Below are positions 12,886 through 24,700 of a DNA stretch of 64,000 nucleotides, piece after piece; position 1 is the stretch's first letter; each line of letters begins with the position of its first letter. The position numbers and the translations under genes are program-made. Under the pieces are notes generated by a model. The model was not told the DNA's origin. It saw only the letters and a list, made by a program, of their open reading frames with translations, and searched no databases. Origin of the DNA: Pipra filicauda (Eukaryota > Chordata > Aves > Passeriformes > Pipridae); NCBI RefSeq assembly GCF_003945595.2, contig NW_024104292.1, positions 2,364,756 to 2,428,755 on the forward strand, given 5' to 3'.

Positions 12886-15489
12886 CATCTGGATTATTTT
12901 TAATAACATTTGGTTTATAGTTTGAAATAACCAGCTGGTAGATACATCACAGGTACTAAAGGCTGAGATAATTTGTGCTAATAGTCATTTTTTCTGTTCT
13001 CAAAGATTGTGGAAGTCCTAGATGTAGCCCACAACCTGACCAAAATAGGTTCTGTAGGACCGATAGAATGAAACACAAACTCTCTTCTAGCCAATTTGAA
13101 CTATAAATATAAACAAAAGACAAGAAATCCTAAATTGCAAGTGATCAATGGACTTGCAACTCAACGAGCATCTTAATTACAAGATGATATTTAGGATGAA
13201 CTGTACACCCTGGGAAAACATTGATTTGTTAGAGAGATATAGTGTCCCAGAGTATCACTGAGCTTAGTTAAGGGCTCTTGTACTTCTCACAGTGCAGCTC
13301 AAACTGAACTTGCAGAATTTATTGTGGAATCGAACCAGAGTTACAAGAGCACCGCCTCAGTCTTTACAGCCATGACAGTCTGTATTATCTACCTGTCTTG
13401 GAAAATAGTAGGCTGTGAACAACAAAAAGAACCATAAGACCACATGTATAGCGGATTGTTAAATCAGGGCATATCAAGTTTAGGTGAGATTTTGGCAGAT
13501 CAAAAACCCTTTCAGGTTACCTTTTGATCCACATACCACTGTAGCTGCAGTTGCTGTTATGTAGTGCCTTTCCCTGCACTACATAAAAAGCTATTTCTGA
13601 AGTAGACAGGCTGTAGACAAAAGTTTGTCTAAGTTACCAAAGAGCCTTAGCAGTTTCTTCAACCTGTTCTTATCTCCTGAGTAAATAAAAACAGCCTAAT
13701 TATATATTGACTTGGGAGACTAAAAGGCTTTCGTCAAAGTCATTAGTACTACTTGCATAGCTAATTCATATTTTATGGTGTCCAGGACTTTTTACTCACT
13801 TTTTCTCATGAAATGAACTGACATTTGGGGTCTGATTTCATAATCTTTTATTTAGGCTATTTTTATTACAGTAACATTTTGTCTGAAAAAGCTCAAGAGG
13901 AGTGAGCCCAAGGATATATTGTAAAATTACACGATGCTAAAATTGTTTGAGTGTTCTAACAATTTTTTTCTATTTCCATTTGATGTTAACCAGCACAAAA
14001 ATTATTTGCACTTGCAAATAAAAAAAGCATACTAATATAAGTGTTAGCATACTTGTCATAATAGTGTATCTTATTCAATAGACCATGCAGAATTTTGCTG
14101 ATGTTTTGTTTACTTATTCGTCTGAACTTTGGCATGTAAAAAGTGTCATGCCACAGCCAGAAGAGACCATGATTACTTAATTATGATTGTCACATAGCTA
14201 CATGTATTTTTAAAATAAACAATATTAAAGACAATAATTGAGCCATTTAACTTTACACTCACCTCTATATATGTATGGCTTTGGGTCATAAAGGTCATCA
14301 GTCAGATGCCTCAAACCATCCCTTGGTGAGTTCAGATACTAAAATAGCATATTCTTCATCCATTCAATCTTCACTCAACCTAAAGAAATATTGAAGTTTA
14401 TTATATTGACCTTATAAGCATTTTGATCCAGGAGATCTATACACCAGTACTCCCCTGTGTGTGTGGACTTCAGCTCAGCTAGATTAAAAGAGGGAAGTGG
14501 GAACAGTGGTCATGTCTTGAAGCAGCATTTAAATGTGTAATTTTAGCCATCCAAGTTAATAGAGTATGTCCTCATGCTCTTTTCACTGATTACAATATCA
14601 CTGATAAATCATACACATACTACATACTGTTGCTATTTCTTGGTGTCAGTACCCATGTGCACAGGTATGATGAATGAATGGTAGTGTTTTACCCTGTGAA
14701 TAAAAGCAAATACAGTGATTGGGGCAGTCACAAGGTATGATCCTACTATATGTGAGTGAAGCATGGCACAGTCTCATACAACTTTTGATGTTCCAAGAAA
14801 GCAGACCAATGCAAGAGACATTTCTCAGAGCAGTGTCACTTTAATGATAGCTAAATCTAAGCTCACTGTCATCACACAGCAACTTCTGATATCAAACATT
14901 GTAACTACTTAAAGAAGAACGGCCTTTCAGAGAAGAAATTATATTATTAGAAAGCATTCTTTCTGTTTCCATTATCCTGTTGACCACTGTGTTCTTTCTA
15001 CTCAATGTATAACTTACTGTGCCAGCACTGAACCTGGTCCTGATCCAAACACAGAAGGGTGGAGACTTTTAAATGCCAGCCATCTGTTTGCTCCTTAAAG
15101 GAATGTTGGTCAGCTCCTAAAGTCACTGTCAGTGGCAGATAGAGGAATGTGAAGAATGCTTAGAAAAAATCCATAAAATGTATCTCTTGTTTTCTTATCT
15201 CTTCTCTTAGACAACAAGAAGGCAGTTACCATCACCCTGTAATTGTCTTTTGGCAAATTGTTTCATTACTATTTCCTGCCAGAGACAAAGAAATTGTTGT
15301 TGATCTTCTAGCCTAAATTTCTCCTTTGTATAGCTAAATAAATGTGGTGTAGCCGTGAGAGATACCTTTACAAATGATGAACTACTGTCTGCTGTACTCT
15401 TTACCATTATGCTTCTGAGTCTTTCAGAGAAGTTTTTGCTTTTACCAAGAAAATAATTTTGAAAGTGATTATTTGATGTCGTAGGTGTT
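12886..15489. other. Non-coding AT-rich stretch
   Basis: No gene, RNA gene or recognisable repeat; only frames shorter than 70 codons. Confidence 0.55.
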
Positions 15490-15541
15490 CATAAAATAAT
15501 TTGTTTGGGTTTTTTCATAAAATAATTTGTTTGGGTTTTTT
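15490..15541. repeat. Perfect tandem duplication, 26 bp x 2
   Basis: Copy one is 15490-15515 and copy two 15516-15541, identical over all 26 bases; each begins CATAAAATAATTTG and ends in a T6 run. Identity of the two copies in otherwise old neutral DNA suggests a recent slippage event or an assembly artefact. Confidence 0.95.
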
Positions 15542-18512
15542 CTTCATTGCTGTGGGGGTTTTGAGAGCAGCAAAAAGAGAAAACAGAGAACAAATGAAGG
15601 TGTAAGATGCATATAAGCAGAATCCTGGAAGGCAATAGAAATCATGTAAAAGTCTTGTATTCTTACTCCAGGAAAAATCCAAGCCATAGCTTTGCATATC
15701 TTCTTAGTGTACTATTCATGCCATTTTCTATGTGCTTATTTTGTCTGTGACGACTTTGAGCAGTAATATCTATTTCCACTATAGTTCTTCACCCTTTTTG
15801 AACATAAAACTATAAGTCTGAGGCCAGTCTGAAAAAAAGTTTAGTTGCCTAAACTGTGGGTGAGTTTGGGATTAGAAACATTAGTTCCTAAATGTTTGCT
15901 CCCTCAGAGAGCAGAGGAGCTTTGCAGTACCACAATGAAAGCTGTCATTACAGTGTGGAGAAACCAGGTCATCCCGCTGGTAATGCTGTGCATTGCTCTG
16001 CAGCAAGTATGGCAGTTCTGCTTATGGAAGAGGCATGCTTCTGTCAGGCTGGTGAACACTGCATATGCTTTTTGGAAGGCAGCAGACACGAAAAAGAGAG
16101 TTAGCACTGAAAAAAATGGCTATGTGGGCTTTCAGCTAATGTATCTCGGCACAGTGCCATGTAGCTATGCGGGTTTATTAAATGTAAGAGCTGCTGCTTA
16201 TGTGTAAATTAGGACTGCCACCTGGCTGGTTTCCAGCTGTCTTGCCTGGTTTTATTCTAAATTTGCTGGCTGCTGTTGGAGCTACTGTACAGATTGGTCT
16301 GGACACTCTCAGCAGACATTTCTTTGGAAGATGGCTGGCCTTTTCTGTGTTGAAGATGACTGCAGTTTACCTGTGTTTTAGCAACAAAGAGCCATTGAAG
16401 TTACAGGGGTGATTATTCTGAAATTTTGATGGTAGTGATCATCCTGACTAAAAAAAAAAAAGTCATTTAAAATGTAGTAAAAACAGGATAGCTTCATCCA
16501 AATAAAGTGATGGTGAAAAGACATACAATCTGTTGCTTTTTATAGCCTTTTCAAATTAGAAGTTAGGTAGATGAATGTAGACAAGAAGTTATAATAGAAA
16601 TTTTTACACACTCCGTTATAGGCAAACAGAAGCTAGTAGATAGAAGCTTCACTTTCTAAGAATTTTAAAAGTGTCTCCTTGTTACGTCTTTCTTGGCTTT
16701 TGTTTTCTGCCAGGCTCTAAAGATGTTCCAATTGATAAACTTCTGGTGCTTAATTCAGTTACTAATAAGGACCATTTTCTCTGGTTTTTAAGAGAAGGTC
16801 CTCAGTGCATTTCTAGATCAGTCAACAGCCTTTCTTTCACAGTGGCCAGTAAAAGCCACATAAGACAAGACTGAGAATGCAAGTGCTGGATGTTTTAATT
16901 AATTTTGTGTTCAAAGGGTCTGAATAATTATTTTATAATCTCACTCAACTGCCATTTTTAAGGCAGCGTTGACACTTCCAAAGTTCAGAGGAGTGCCTGA
17001 CTTTGTCCACGCATTTCAAAGACAGCATTTGTATTCTGACTATGCGTAGAAATGTGCGGCTGTGCTACACAATATGAAGCCTAACTGAGGTGTGTTTGGT
17101 CAATGGATCTTCTTGGCTGCCTTTTCTTGCATTTGTGAAGTTGTACTATCTTTCTTACAACTTTGAAGCAGTCTTAGCAACCTGTACCAGGCTACAGAAG
17201 ATTTGCATTCTCCTGTATAGATGAGGAAAAAGGGTGAACTTTAATTCCAAGTAAGTCATCAACCCTTTTTTTCCCCACTTATAATGGTATCCGGATGTTT
17301 TACGTCTGCTAGAAACAACTCACTAGCACCTAATACTTACAATATGTGTATACACAGAGAGGTCTTGTTTACATGCCAAATGCTTGCACTCACCCTGCTG
17401 TCCGGCATTGGGAATAGAGTTGTGTGGCTGTGAGTGACTTCAGTTTTTTGCAGACATGCAAAATGACTATTCGGATCACCATGGGTATTCCTATGATGGG
17501 GGGGAGGAGGCAGGAAAATGGAGATGGGTAGCATGGGCATAATTAAAGGAAAATATGAACTCTCTTTTCCAGATCTGAGTCCTTCTTGCCCCTAAGCACA
17601 ATACAAGTGTTGAAAAGCCCCACAAACAGAAAAAAAAACACCCTTGTTTTCTGCTTGTCTTAACATTAGGTAAACTGCTGTGATCAGATATCCAACACAT
17701 CACAAAATACTGCTCTCATTTCAAAAACTTTGGAACAAACAGCAAAGGAAATTTGATGAGACAACCACCTAGCTTTCAGGATGAAGATATTGTGTTTGGA
17801 TTAGATTTTAAATTAGTAAGTGCTTATTATCATCTTATATCCTAAAAATTTGCACAAAAATAGAGCAATGTAAAGCTATACTGATACAGCATAGATTGTG
17901 CATTCTTAACACAGTTTCCTAGTAATTCAGATAACATCACATTTGTCATCTTTACAAAATCTTTCTTTGATGTCCCTGGCATTTGTGTGTGTGGAAAAAA
18001 AAATCCTAAAGATGCTAAAGTTTATGAATCATGGTGCCTTTATAGTACCTTCAGGGGTACCAACAGTTCACAATTTGCAATGTATCAGCACCCTCCCAAC
18101 AATTACAGCTTTTTAAAATTTGTAACATTAAGACAATTTGAAAGCACAAATTCTCTTAAAAGTGTGCACTTACTGTTTATGCCTGTTGAAATTATCTGGA
18201 AAGATTATTTTAGCTAATGGATTTTAAATGTTCTACTTCTGAACACTCTTAATATATATGTTGAGTTTTACTCTTCTGTCACTGAAAGTCATGCAATCTA
18301 GCTGACCTTCGTCAATTATAAACATTTAACTGCCAGCAGAGCCAGTTTTGCTGGCACCTCATGTCAGATTCCTGAAAACATTTTCAGAACATTTTCAGAT
18401 ACAGGGGATGTCACATTACCTTAGCATGTAGATCAATCTCCTTGCTTGCTGTTCAGCAGCCATCTCCTTCATCTTTTTTCTCTGGGAGAAATGCTTCTTT
18501 ATGATTTTCTCA
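15542..18512. other. Non-coding stretch with a mildly GC-richer segment
   Basis: A less simple segment at about 15850-16420 carries overlapping short frames (120 codons at 15845-16207 and 70 codons at 16200-16412, both +) with no recognisable domain. An exon or a conserved element cannot be excluded, but nothing positive supports either. The rest is AT-rich and featureless. Confidence 0.45.
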
Positions 18513-18528
18513 CAGCTGCATGCAGCTG
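18513..18528. promoter_or_regulatory. Perfect 16-bp palindrome with two E-boxes
   Basis: CAGCTGCATGCAGCTG is exactly self-complementary and places two CAGCTG E-boxes 10 bp apart, centre to centre about one helical turn. CAGCTG is the preferred core of class A/B basic helix-loop-helix dimers (MyoD, Ascl1, Tcf12 types). The palindrome is seen; regulatory use is inference. Confidence 0.45.
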
Positions 18529-19868
18529 AATGAGCTTAGTCATGGCAATAGCACTCTGAACCCCAGAGGGGAACCATGTATTAGGATATGACTCTGCTCC
18601 ATTTCCCATTTAGGACAATGTCAAAATTTCTACTAACCAATATAAAGGGAGAAAAGGATGCAATGTCTTCTGCTTACCTGGCATGATGCTTAAACATGAA
18701 AGAGCAATTGTAATTGTATTTCTGGTGTGTCCTGATTAGATTACACATATTTCTGTTCAGATACTCTGCATGCAATCTAATTGTGTAATGAGTATGATTT
18801 AGAGCCCCTATTTAAATGTCTAATATTTAAATTTTAAGGTCTTTACTGATGTAGACCATCTAGTCTTTTCTTTTGCTTCAAAACATCACTTAGTTACCTT
18901 TCTAATACTTCTACACTTTTCATGTGGTTTTGACATGTGGATTGTGTCAAGGTTTTTAATCTATAGAGAGTACAATGGAAGACTGCTGGGACTTTGGAAA
19001 ATGAGCAAGGACAGGGAGGAGGCAGAAAACTTTGTCCAGTAGAAGTTTTATTATAGCAGAGTGTTGGGCTATTTTCCAGTGGGAGAGAGATGTAAAAATA
19101 GGATGCTATGTGACTCACAGCTAAGGGATCAAATATCCTCCCTAGAATGCAAATACAATGTACAATCAAACTGAAGGAGATATGAACAAACTCAATTGAT
19201 ACTTGATAAGGAAAATGAGAAGTCAAAGAGCTGCATCTTAATGCTAGGAACCCAGATGAACAGCAGAAAGTATTGGAATTTCTAATGTTGAAGCTCTTGG
19301 ACATGATCAAGGCATTAATTAGAAGGAAAATACAGAATTGCTCAGTATATATATGGGGGGGGTTTCTGCATTTGGAATGATGATCTAAGAGTTTGTATCA
19401 TCATCCATCCACCAGCCAACTGAATATAAAAAGGATTTGAATAAACATCTCCTTAAGGTATTTTTTAAATCATTTTCTTACGTCAAAGAGTTCTTAAATA
19501 ATTGGTTCCTCCTATATCTTGCCTGACGTTATTTACTTGTAACTTTCCAGAGAAAATATGACAGCTTCATGAAACTGCTAAAGTGTTTGTGTAGTACCAC
19601 TATTCATCAAAGGGGAATAAGAATATTAGAGTAATCACAGGCTAGATCATGTGGTACAAATCCTAGGAGGGAGGGAGCAAGAGGACTCACGTGGAACTCA
19701 GCTAAAAAGGAGTGAAGGATGAGGAGCATAATTGATCAAGATCATTTTCTGAAAATTAGTTTTTCTCTAAGAATTTGATGTGATCCTTTGACAAGGTTAT
19801 GATTGTTTGAGAAAACAGTTGTGTAGCTATATTTGGACTCCTGTAGGGTGAATGCCTTCACATTGTGT
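18529..19868. other. Non-coding AT-rich stretch
   Basis: No gene recognised. A 138-codon minus-strand frame at 18894-19310 has no recognisable domain and looks like chance. Confidence 0.5.
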
Positions 19869-19892
19869 CATAGTATTATTCAAAATACTATG
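19869..19892. repeat. Small perfect hairpin (9-bp stem, 6-nt loop)
   Basis: CATAGTATT, then a six-base loop, then AATACTATG. Part of the right arm ('attcaaaatact') is directly repeated just downstream. AT-rich; probably a by-product of local duplication. Confidence 0.85.
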
Positions 19893-22063
19893 CTATTCAA
19901 AATACTGTGCTAATGCTAGCACAATACACTCATCATGGCTAGGCTTCACGAACGAAGATTAAGGAAGGTTCTATCCACATTTATTACAGGCATGCTGGTG
20001 GCTAATGAGGAGCCCTGAAGAAAAGATACAAGGACTCCCTGAAACAACATCTCAGCCTTGGCCATATTGATCAGCACAGTACACTAACAATAAAGCATAA
20101 TACCAGATTAAGAGATGGCTAATTGACAAATCATAAAAATAGCTGTCAACAGAGAATCCTCATGCAGGTGTCTGTATTTCTGCATTAGATATAATTTTTT
20201 TCAGTATTTTCATCAATGTCAAGAAAGTTGGTAAATCACTACCAATGAAATTTCTGAAAAATATAATAAAGGGTGCCCTGCAAACTACTGAGGTGAACAG
20301 TACACTCAGAAAGGGAAATTGAAACTTCTAAGGAAGCTGGCCTGTGCCAAAATGTTTTTAGTGCCAAGTACTCAGTTTAAAGATCTCTGAAGGTTTTTTC
20401 ATCTTTCTTCTTCAGCTTCTCCAGTGCTTCTGCATCGCATCCTTGGGTACTCTCATTGACACAGAGTGGTTCAATTGTCTACTAGATGTCTTATGAGTTC
20501 TCTGTGTTCAAAAATACTCCAGTCTATTCCAGACATCATTACTTGGCTACATCGGCACAAAAAAAAGAAACTCAACACTCTCTCATTTTGAGGGCAACTA
20601 TCCAAGTCTGACCACTTCCACAGTGTTACATTTTCTTTCCTTTCACATTAGGATGGTCTCATCTAATTTGCCCTTTGGGAGTGGTTCCTGATCTTTGCTA
20701 GTTCCCAGCCTGTTTTCTGGTCAAAAAGCAAGGTCAAAATGCTGGCAGGAACTGCTGAATGTTCTGACAATGTGGGTAGGTGAGTTCCAGGGACAGAACC
20801 TGTGCCTGAATCTGCTCTATGTATTAGTGTGGATACAACCTTTCTGTGCAAATCAATGTCCTGCCTTCTCTCTCTGACATCTTTTAGTGTACCCTCATCT
20901 GACAAATCAAATTCAGTGCAGATGAAGTGAAACATATTTCCCTGCCTGTGATCACCACTTCTAACAAATACACCCTCACAGCTACCACTTTTCCTGATCT
21001 CTACCGCCCTTCATGTAGAATGATAACCTGAACATCACCTTCAACCCTAGACTCTCCTCAAGACTTGTATCCTGCCTTGGTCCATCAATATTCCTACACA
21101 GCTTACACTCATAGTTCAAAAATTAACAAAATAAATAATGAATAATAATAAGCATAAAATTATCTGGAAGCAGGGAATTTGAAGAGCACCTTCAAAGTGG
21201 GGAAGAGATTTGGAGCACAGGAAAAGTCATATAATAGAACACATGATTTATAAACCATTACTAACATACAACTAAACTTCTAGAAAGATATGTGGATAGA
21301 CAGCTAAAGAATATAGGCAGAGAATTGATTTTCTCTTTGCAAGTGACCCTGCTCATTGTATGTAACCACCCACCCATTTCTTTTCAGCTTGAGAAAAAAA
21401 TTAATGTAGACATGCTTTTGATGTTCACATTTGCAAAAGAGATGGTGAACAATTGGAAGCAGTATAGCAAAAATTCATAATAATATTCAAGGACTGAAGA
21501 GAATACCATAAAACAGTCTGTTTATCAAAGCTGACTGACAAAAACATGTAAATACCTTCTTCTTACCCTGTAATGAATGAAAAGTGCTCTTACCCTTGAC
21601 AACAGCTGAGATGTGAATAGAAAGAACCTGTTCCAACCTGAAAAAATGTTTGAATGGAAAAGAATGTTAAGATATTTTCTTCTTTTTTTTTTAAGTGTTA
21701 CTGCATTTATATACTAGAATATATTTCTACTCAAAGTACTTAGTGTCACATAGGTTGTTTGTGTAGGCAACCAGAAAAGCAATGGTACTTTTATCACTGA
21801 AATAGTAATGCAAAATTACTTCATAGATACAGAACAGCCTTTGTTTCTGACTATTGATGAGTTGTTGGGAGTGGTGCCTAAATAACTAATACAACTTTAA
21901 TGTGGTACATTACCTCTACCTGCAGCTTGTTTCTACTATTTGTTATCCTTTCAGGTGTCCAAAAATGGGTGTAAAACACATGGAAAGCATACACTATGTG
22001 GAAAGATTGCTGAAGATCTAGAATGTAAAGCCCCTAAGCCAATTCCTGTGTACTGTAACTACA
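19893..22063. other. Non-coding AT-rich stretch
   Basis: Short overlapping frames at 20663-20935 (minus) and 20695-20877 (+) have no recognisable content. No repeat family identified. Confidence 0.5.
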
Positions 22064-22117
22064 TTTAATGCAACTTAAGTGAACAAAATTTTTAATGCAA
22101 CTTAAGTGAACAAAATT
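22064..22117. repeat. Perfect tandem duplication, 27 bp x 2
   Basis: Copy one 22064-22090 and copy two 22091-22117 are identical; each begins TTTAATGCAACTTAAG. Same interpretation as the duplication at 15490: recent slippage, or a fault in read assembly. Confidence 0.95.
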
Positions 22118-22689
22118 TCACCAGTGATTAATTTGGCTCAAGTTGTTAATTTACTAAACAACACGAAGAAAGAAATAAATAGCACTTTTTCTGAAAGTGT
22201 CTCCTGAAGCTATATATTAAATATCAACCTACACCATACAGAAGATTGCCTCACTGATTCAGTAAGACCTTATAGAACAGTACACTGTGAGCAGACACTG
22301 CAAAAATGAAGGAATTTTAGCTGTTTAGTTTAGTTATTCAGTATGATTTTTTTTCCTTGAAAAAGGCCCTGCATTATGCTAATGAGTGCAATATTAGTGA
22401 CTACTGAAAAATACCACATAATCATCACACCATCAGGTGTATTGCATTCCACAATAAATTTCACTACAAGGTTGTTTTCCCTCTTAAAAAAAAATAAATT
22501 TTGTCCATTGGATCTGCCCTTTGTGCCACTTGCCTTTGAGACACAAATATCCCCAATTTCCTTACTGAGACTAGACGAAGGGTAGGCAGGGTCTCAACAT
22601 CCCAATTAAGTACCTAGACATAAGGAGGTGAAGCCTGACTTTTATTTGTTCCCCAATAAGTGTATGTAATGTACGTTCAGACTGGAAGA

Positions 22690-22830
22690 ATGAAGGGAAA
22701 TGTGAACTTGGATTCACTCTACTGAAGTCAATAAATTCTGTGGGTCCAGTATCTTACCCTTTTAAAAGCATGGCTCCATTGATTCACAGCACGAGAAGGA
22801 TCTCTCCCTGCATATTGTCATGGGGATTGA
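22690..22830. repeat. Possible ancient amniote SINE/LINE relic
   Basis: The segments 'actgaagtcaataaa' and 'ctccattgattcacagc' resemble the paired 'tgaagtcaatgg' and 'ccattgacttca' words of very old archosaur/turtle repeats. Strongly diverged and without defined ends. Confidence 0.3.
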
Positions 22831-24420
22831 ATAGTCTTCAGCTCTAGAAGAACGGAATATTAGGACTCTAACTTACAATCAGCACTGTAAAAAGCTTTGT
22901 CCTATTCACATAGTCTGGCAGCGACAGCAAGCACAAATGTGTTTATTGAAACCCATTCCAAGACATTGTAATTGTCCTTATTTAGGCAGTCTTAAAAAGG
23001 GAGAAATATATAATTCATGGCAATCTTTAAAAACTGGCTGACCAAGGCTCATGACAAATGCTTACAAATGGGGATTAAAACCTGAGCTGTCAGTGAGATA
23101 ATTAGTTTATTCCAGCACACTGAAAGGCTGTGGTTGTGATGATGATGAGTGCCATCTGATGAGTAAGGAGTCATGTTACAACACAAGCACATGCTCCCCC
23201 TTCCCCTCCCTTCTCCTCCAGTATAGACCTTATTTAGCCGGCTATGATCCTGCTTTTCAGAAAGAAAAAAAAGGAATTGTTTTAACTCGGCTATTCTCTG
23301 GATCTTTTCAAATATTGATTGACAGCCCCCATTTGGCTAAAGTAGCATCTGAGACCACAGATGTCAAAGAGAAATATTTGCAAATTCTGTCCCCTTTCTT
23401 AAAGTAATTATTTTTAGTTTCTGACAAGCAGGCAACTGTACCCAGATATTCATAAACAGATTCCTAATGCAAAGGCTGACAGCAAATTGGCCATATTACA
23501 AAACAAATTGTACCCTCTGTCAATTGGTTCCGTGCTCTGGATTTTCTTTCTACCAGCATTGCTGGTCACAACATGTGAAGACGGCAACTAGCTACTTTTT
23601 TTTATATAGATAGGACAGCTGTGGAGGGAAAGGAGTGGAAATTAGGTCTCTCTTCTGCTTTAGCATAACACAGAGCATAGAATAATCTGCAGCTAGTCAG
23701 GAATTTATTCAGACAGGCAGAAATTGTCACAATGATAACTTGTAGGGTTGACTAGGGACATTATTTAAGTCAAGTAACTCAGTCTGCAAATTCTTATCCT
23801 TGAAATCTATGAGAGTGAAATGCTGAAGATCAGATATATGATCACTAACTTACCCACAAATAACAGGAGAATGAAAAAATTATGAATTAAAAAAAACCAG
23901 TTATATATATTCTCAATCAGAACAACACTGCTTTATAGAATGTCAGCTGACTTTGAATGTGTTGTCCTTTTCACTCTTTTATTACCTTCAATTTATTTAG
24001 ATTCCTAAATTTACTTTTTGTATTATTATAATACTTTCTAAGTATTTTGTAATCAAGCAGTGACACAAAGAAATATTACTGTGTTTCTTATGTCAGACCT
24101 TGAGATATATAGTCCATTCTACAGAGAGTAAGAGTAGAAAGAAAAAGCAAGTATAGGAAAAAAAAATCATAAGCCATTAACCTGCAAATGACAACAACTC
24201 CTATTAGAAAGAGAAATGATAAAGCTGGATCTTGAGAACTAAAGCGCCAACAGCTCCATAGTTAAAGATTGAACTCTTCAAACTAAATGAAGTCAAAGAA
24301 TGCTTGTTGTGACAGATAGACCTGCCTCTGCAAGGGACAAGTCTAGTGCAAAGAGTTTTCTCCAGTGAAGTTAACAAGCGGCAGAGGAACTGAAATGCAT
24401 CTACTCCAAAACAAATGCCA
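22831..24420. other. Non-coding stretch, partly conserved-element-like
   Basis: From about 22905 to 23600 the DNA lacks simple-sequence drift and is dense in homeodomain-like TAAT/ATTA words, 'attgattgacag' and 'gtcaattggttcc', a style typical of vertebrate developmental enhancers. An 82-codon frame at 23159-23407 has no domain. The enhancer reading is inference from style only. Confidence 0.35.
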
Positions 24421-24700
24421 AGCCATAGAACAAGAATCCAAGTGTGAATAATGTTGGAGATGGGATTTATTTGCGTTACCCAAGTAAACGTAATGCAAAA
24501 GTGTCCGTTGGAAAGACGGAAATGTTATTCATGACATAAAGCTTGACACTTTAAAAAATGTAAAGCTGCAAAAGGATGTTGTGCATTTTATTGCTTTTCT
24601 TATTCATGTAAGACTCGTTCGAAGGAAGAAGTATAATTTTTTCCAAGTTGAAACTCCTGTCATGATTAAATTGTGTTTGTGGGATTCCTGCTGATGTCAC
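24421..24700. other. Conserved-element-like stretch with stacked factor motifs
   Basis: Within about 60 bp are TTGCGTTA (C/EBP-like), GTAAAC (forkhead-like), ATGCAAAA (POU-like) and several CpGs that have survived in an AT-rich, CpG-poor setting. No open frame. This looks like a conserved non-coding element, but conservation itself cannot be judged from one sequence. Confidence 0.35.

Noticed and set aside
15845..16412. Adjacent + frames of 120 and 70 codons as a possible gene
   Set aside because: No domain, no conserved motif, different frames and no visible splice logic; kept only as a note on the stretch.
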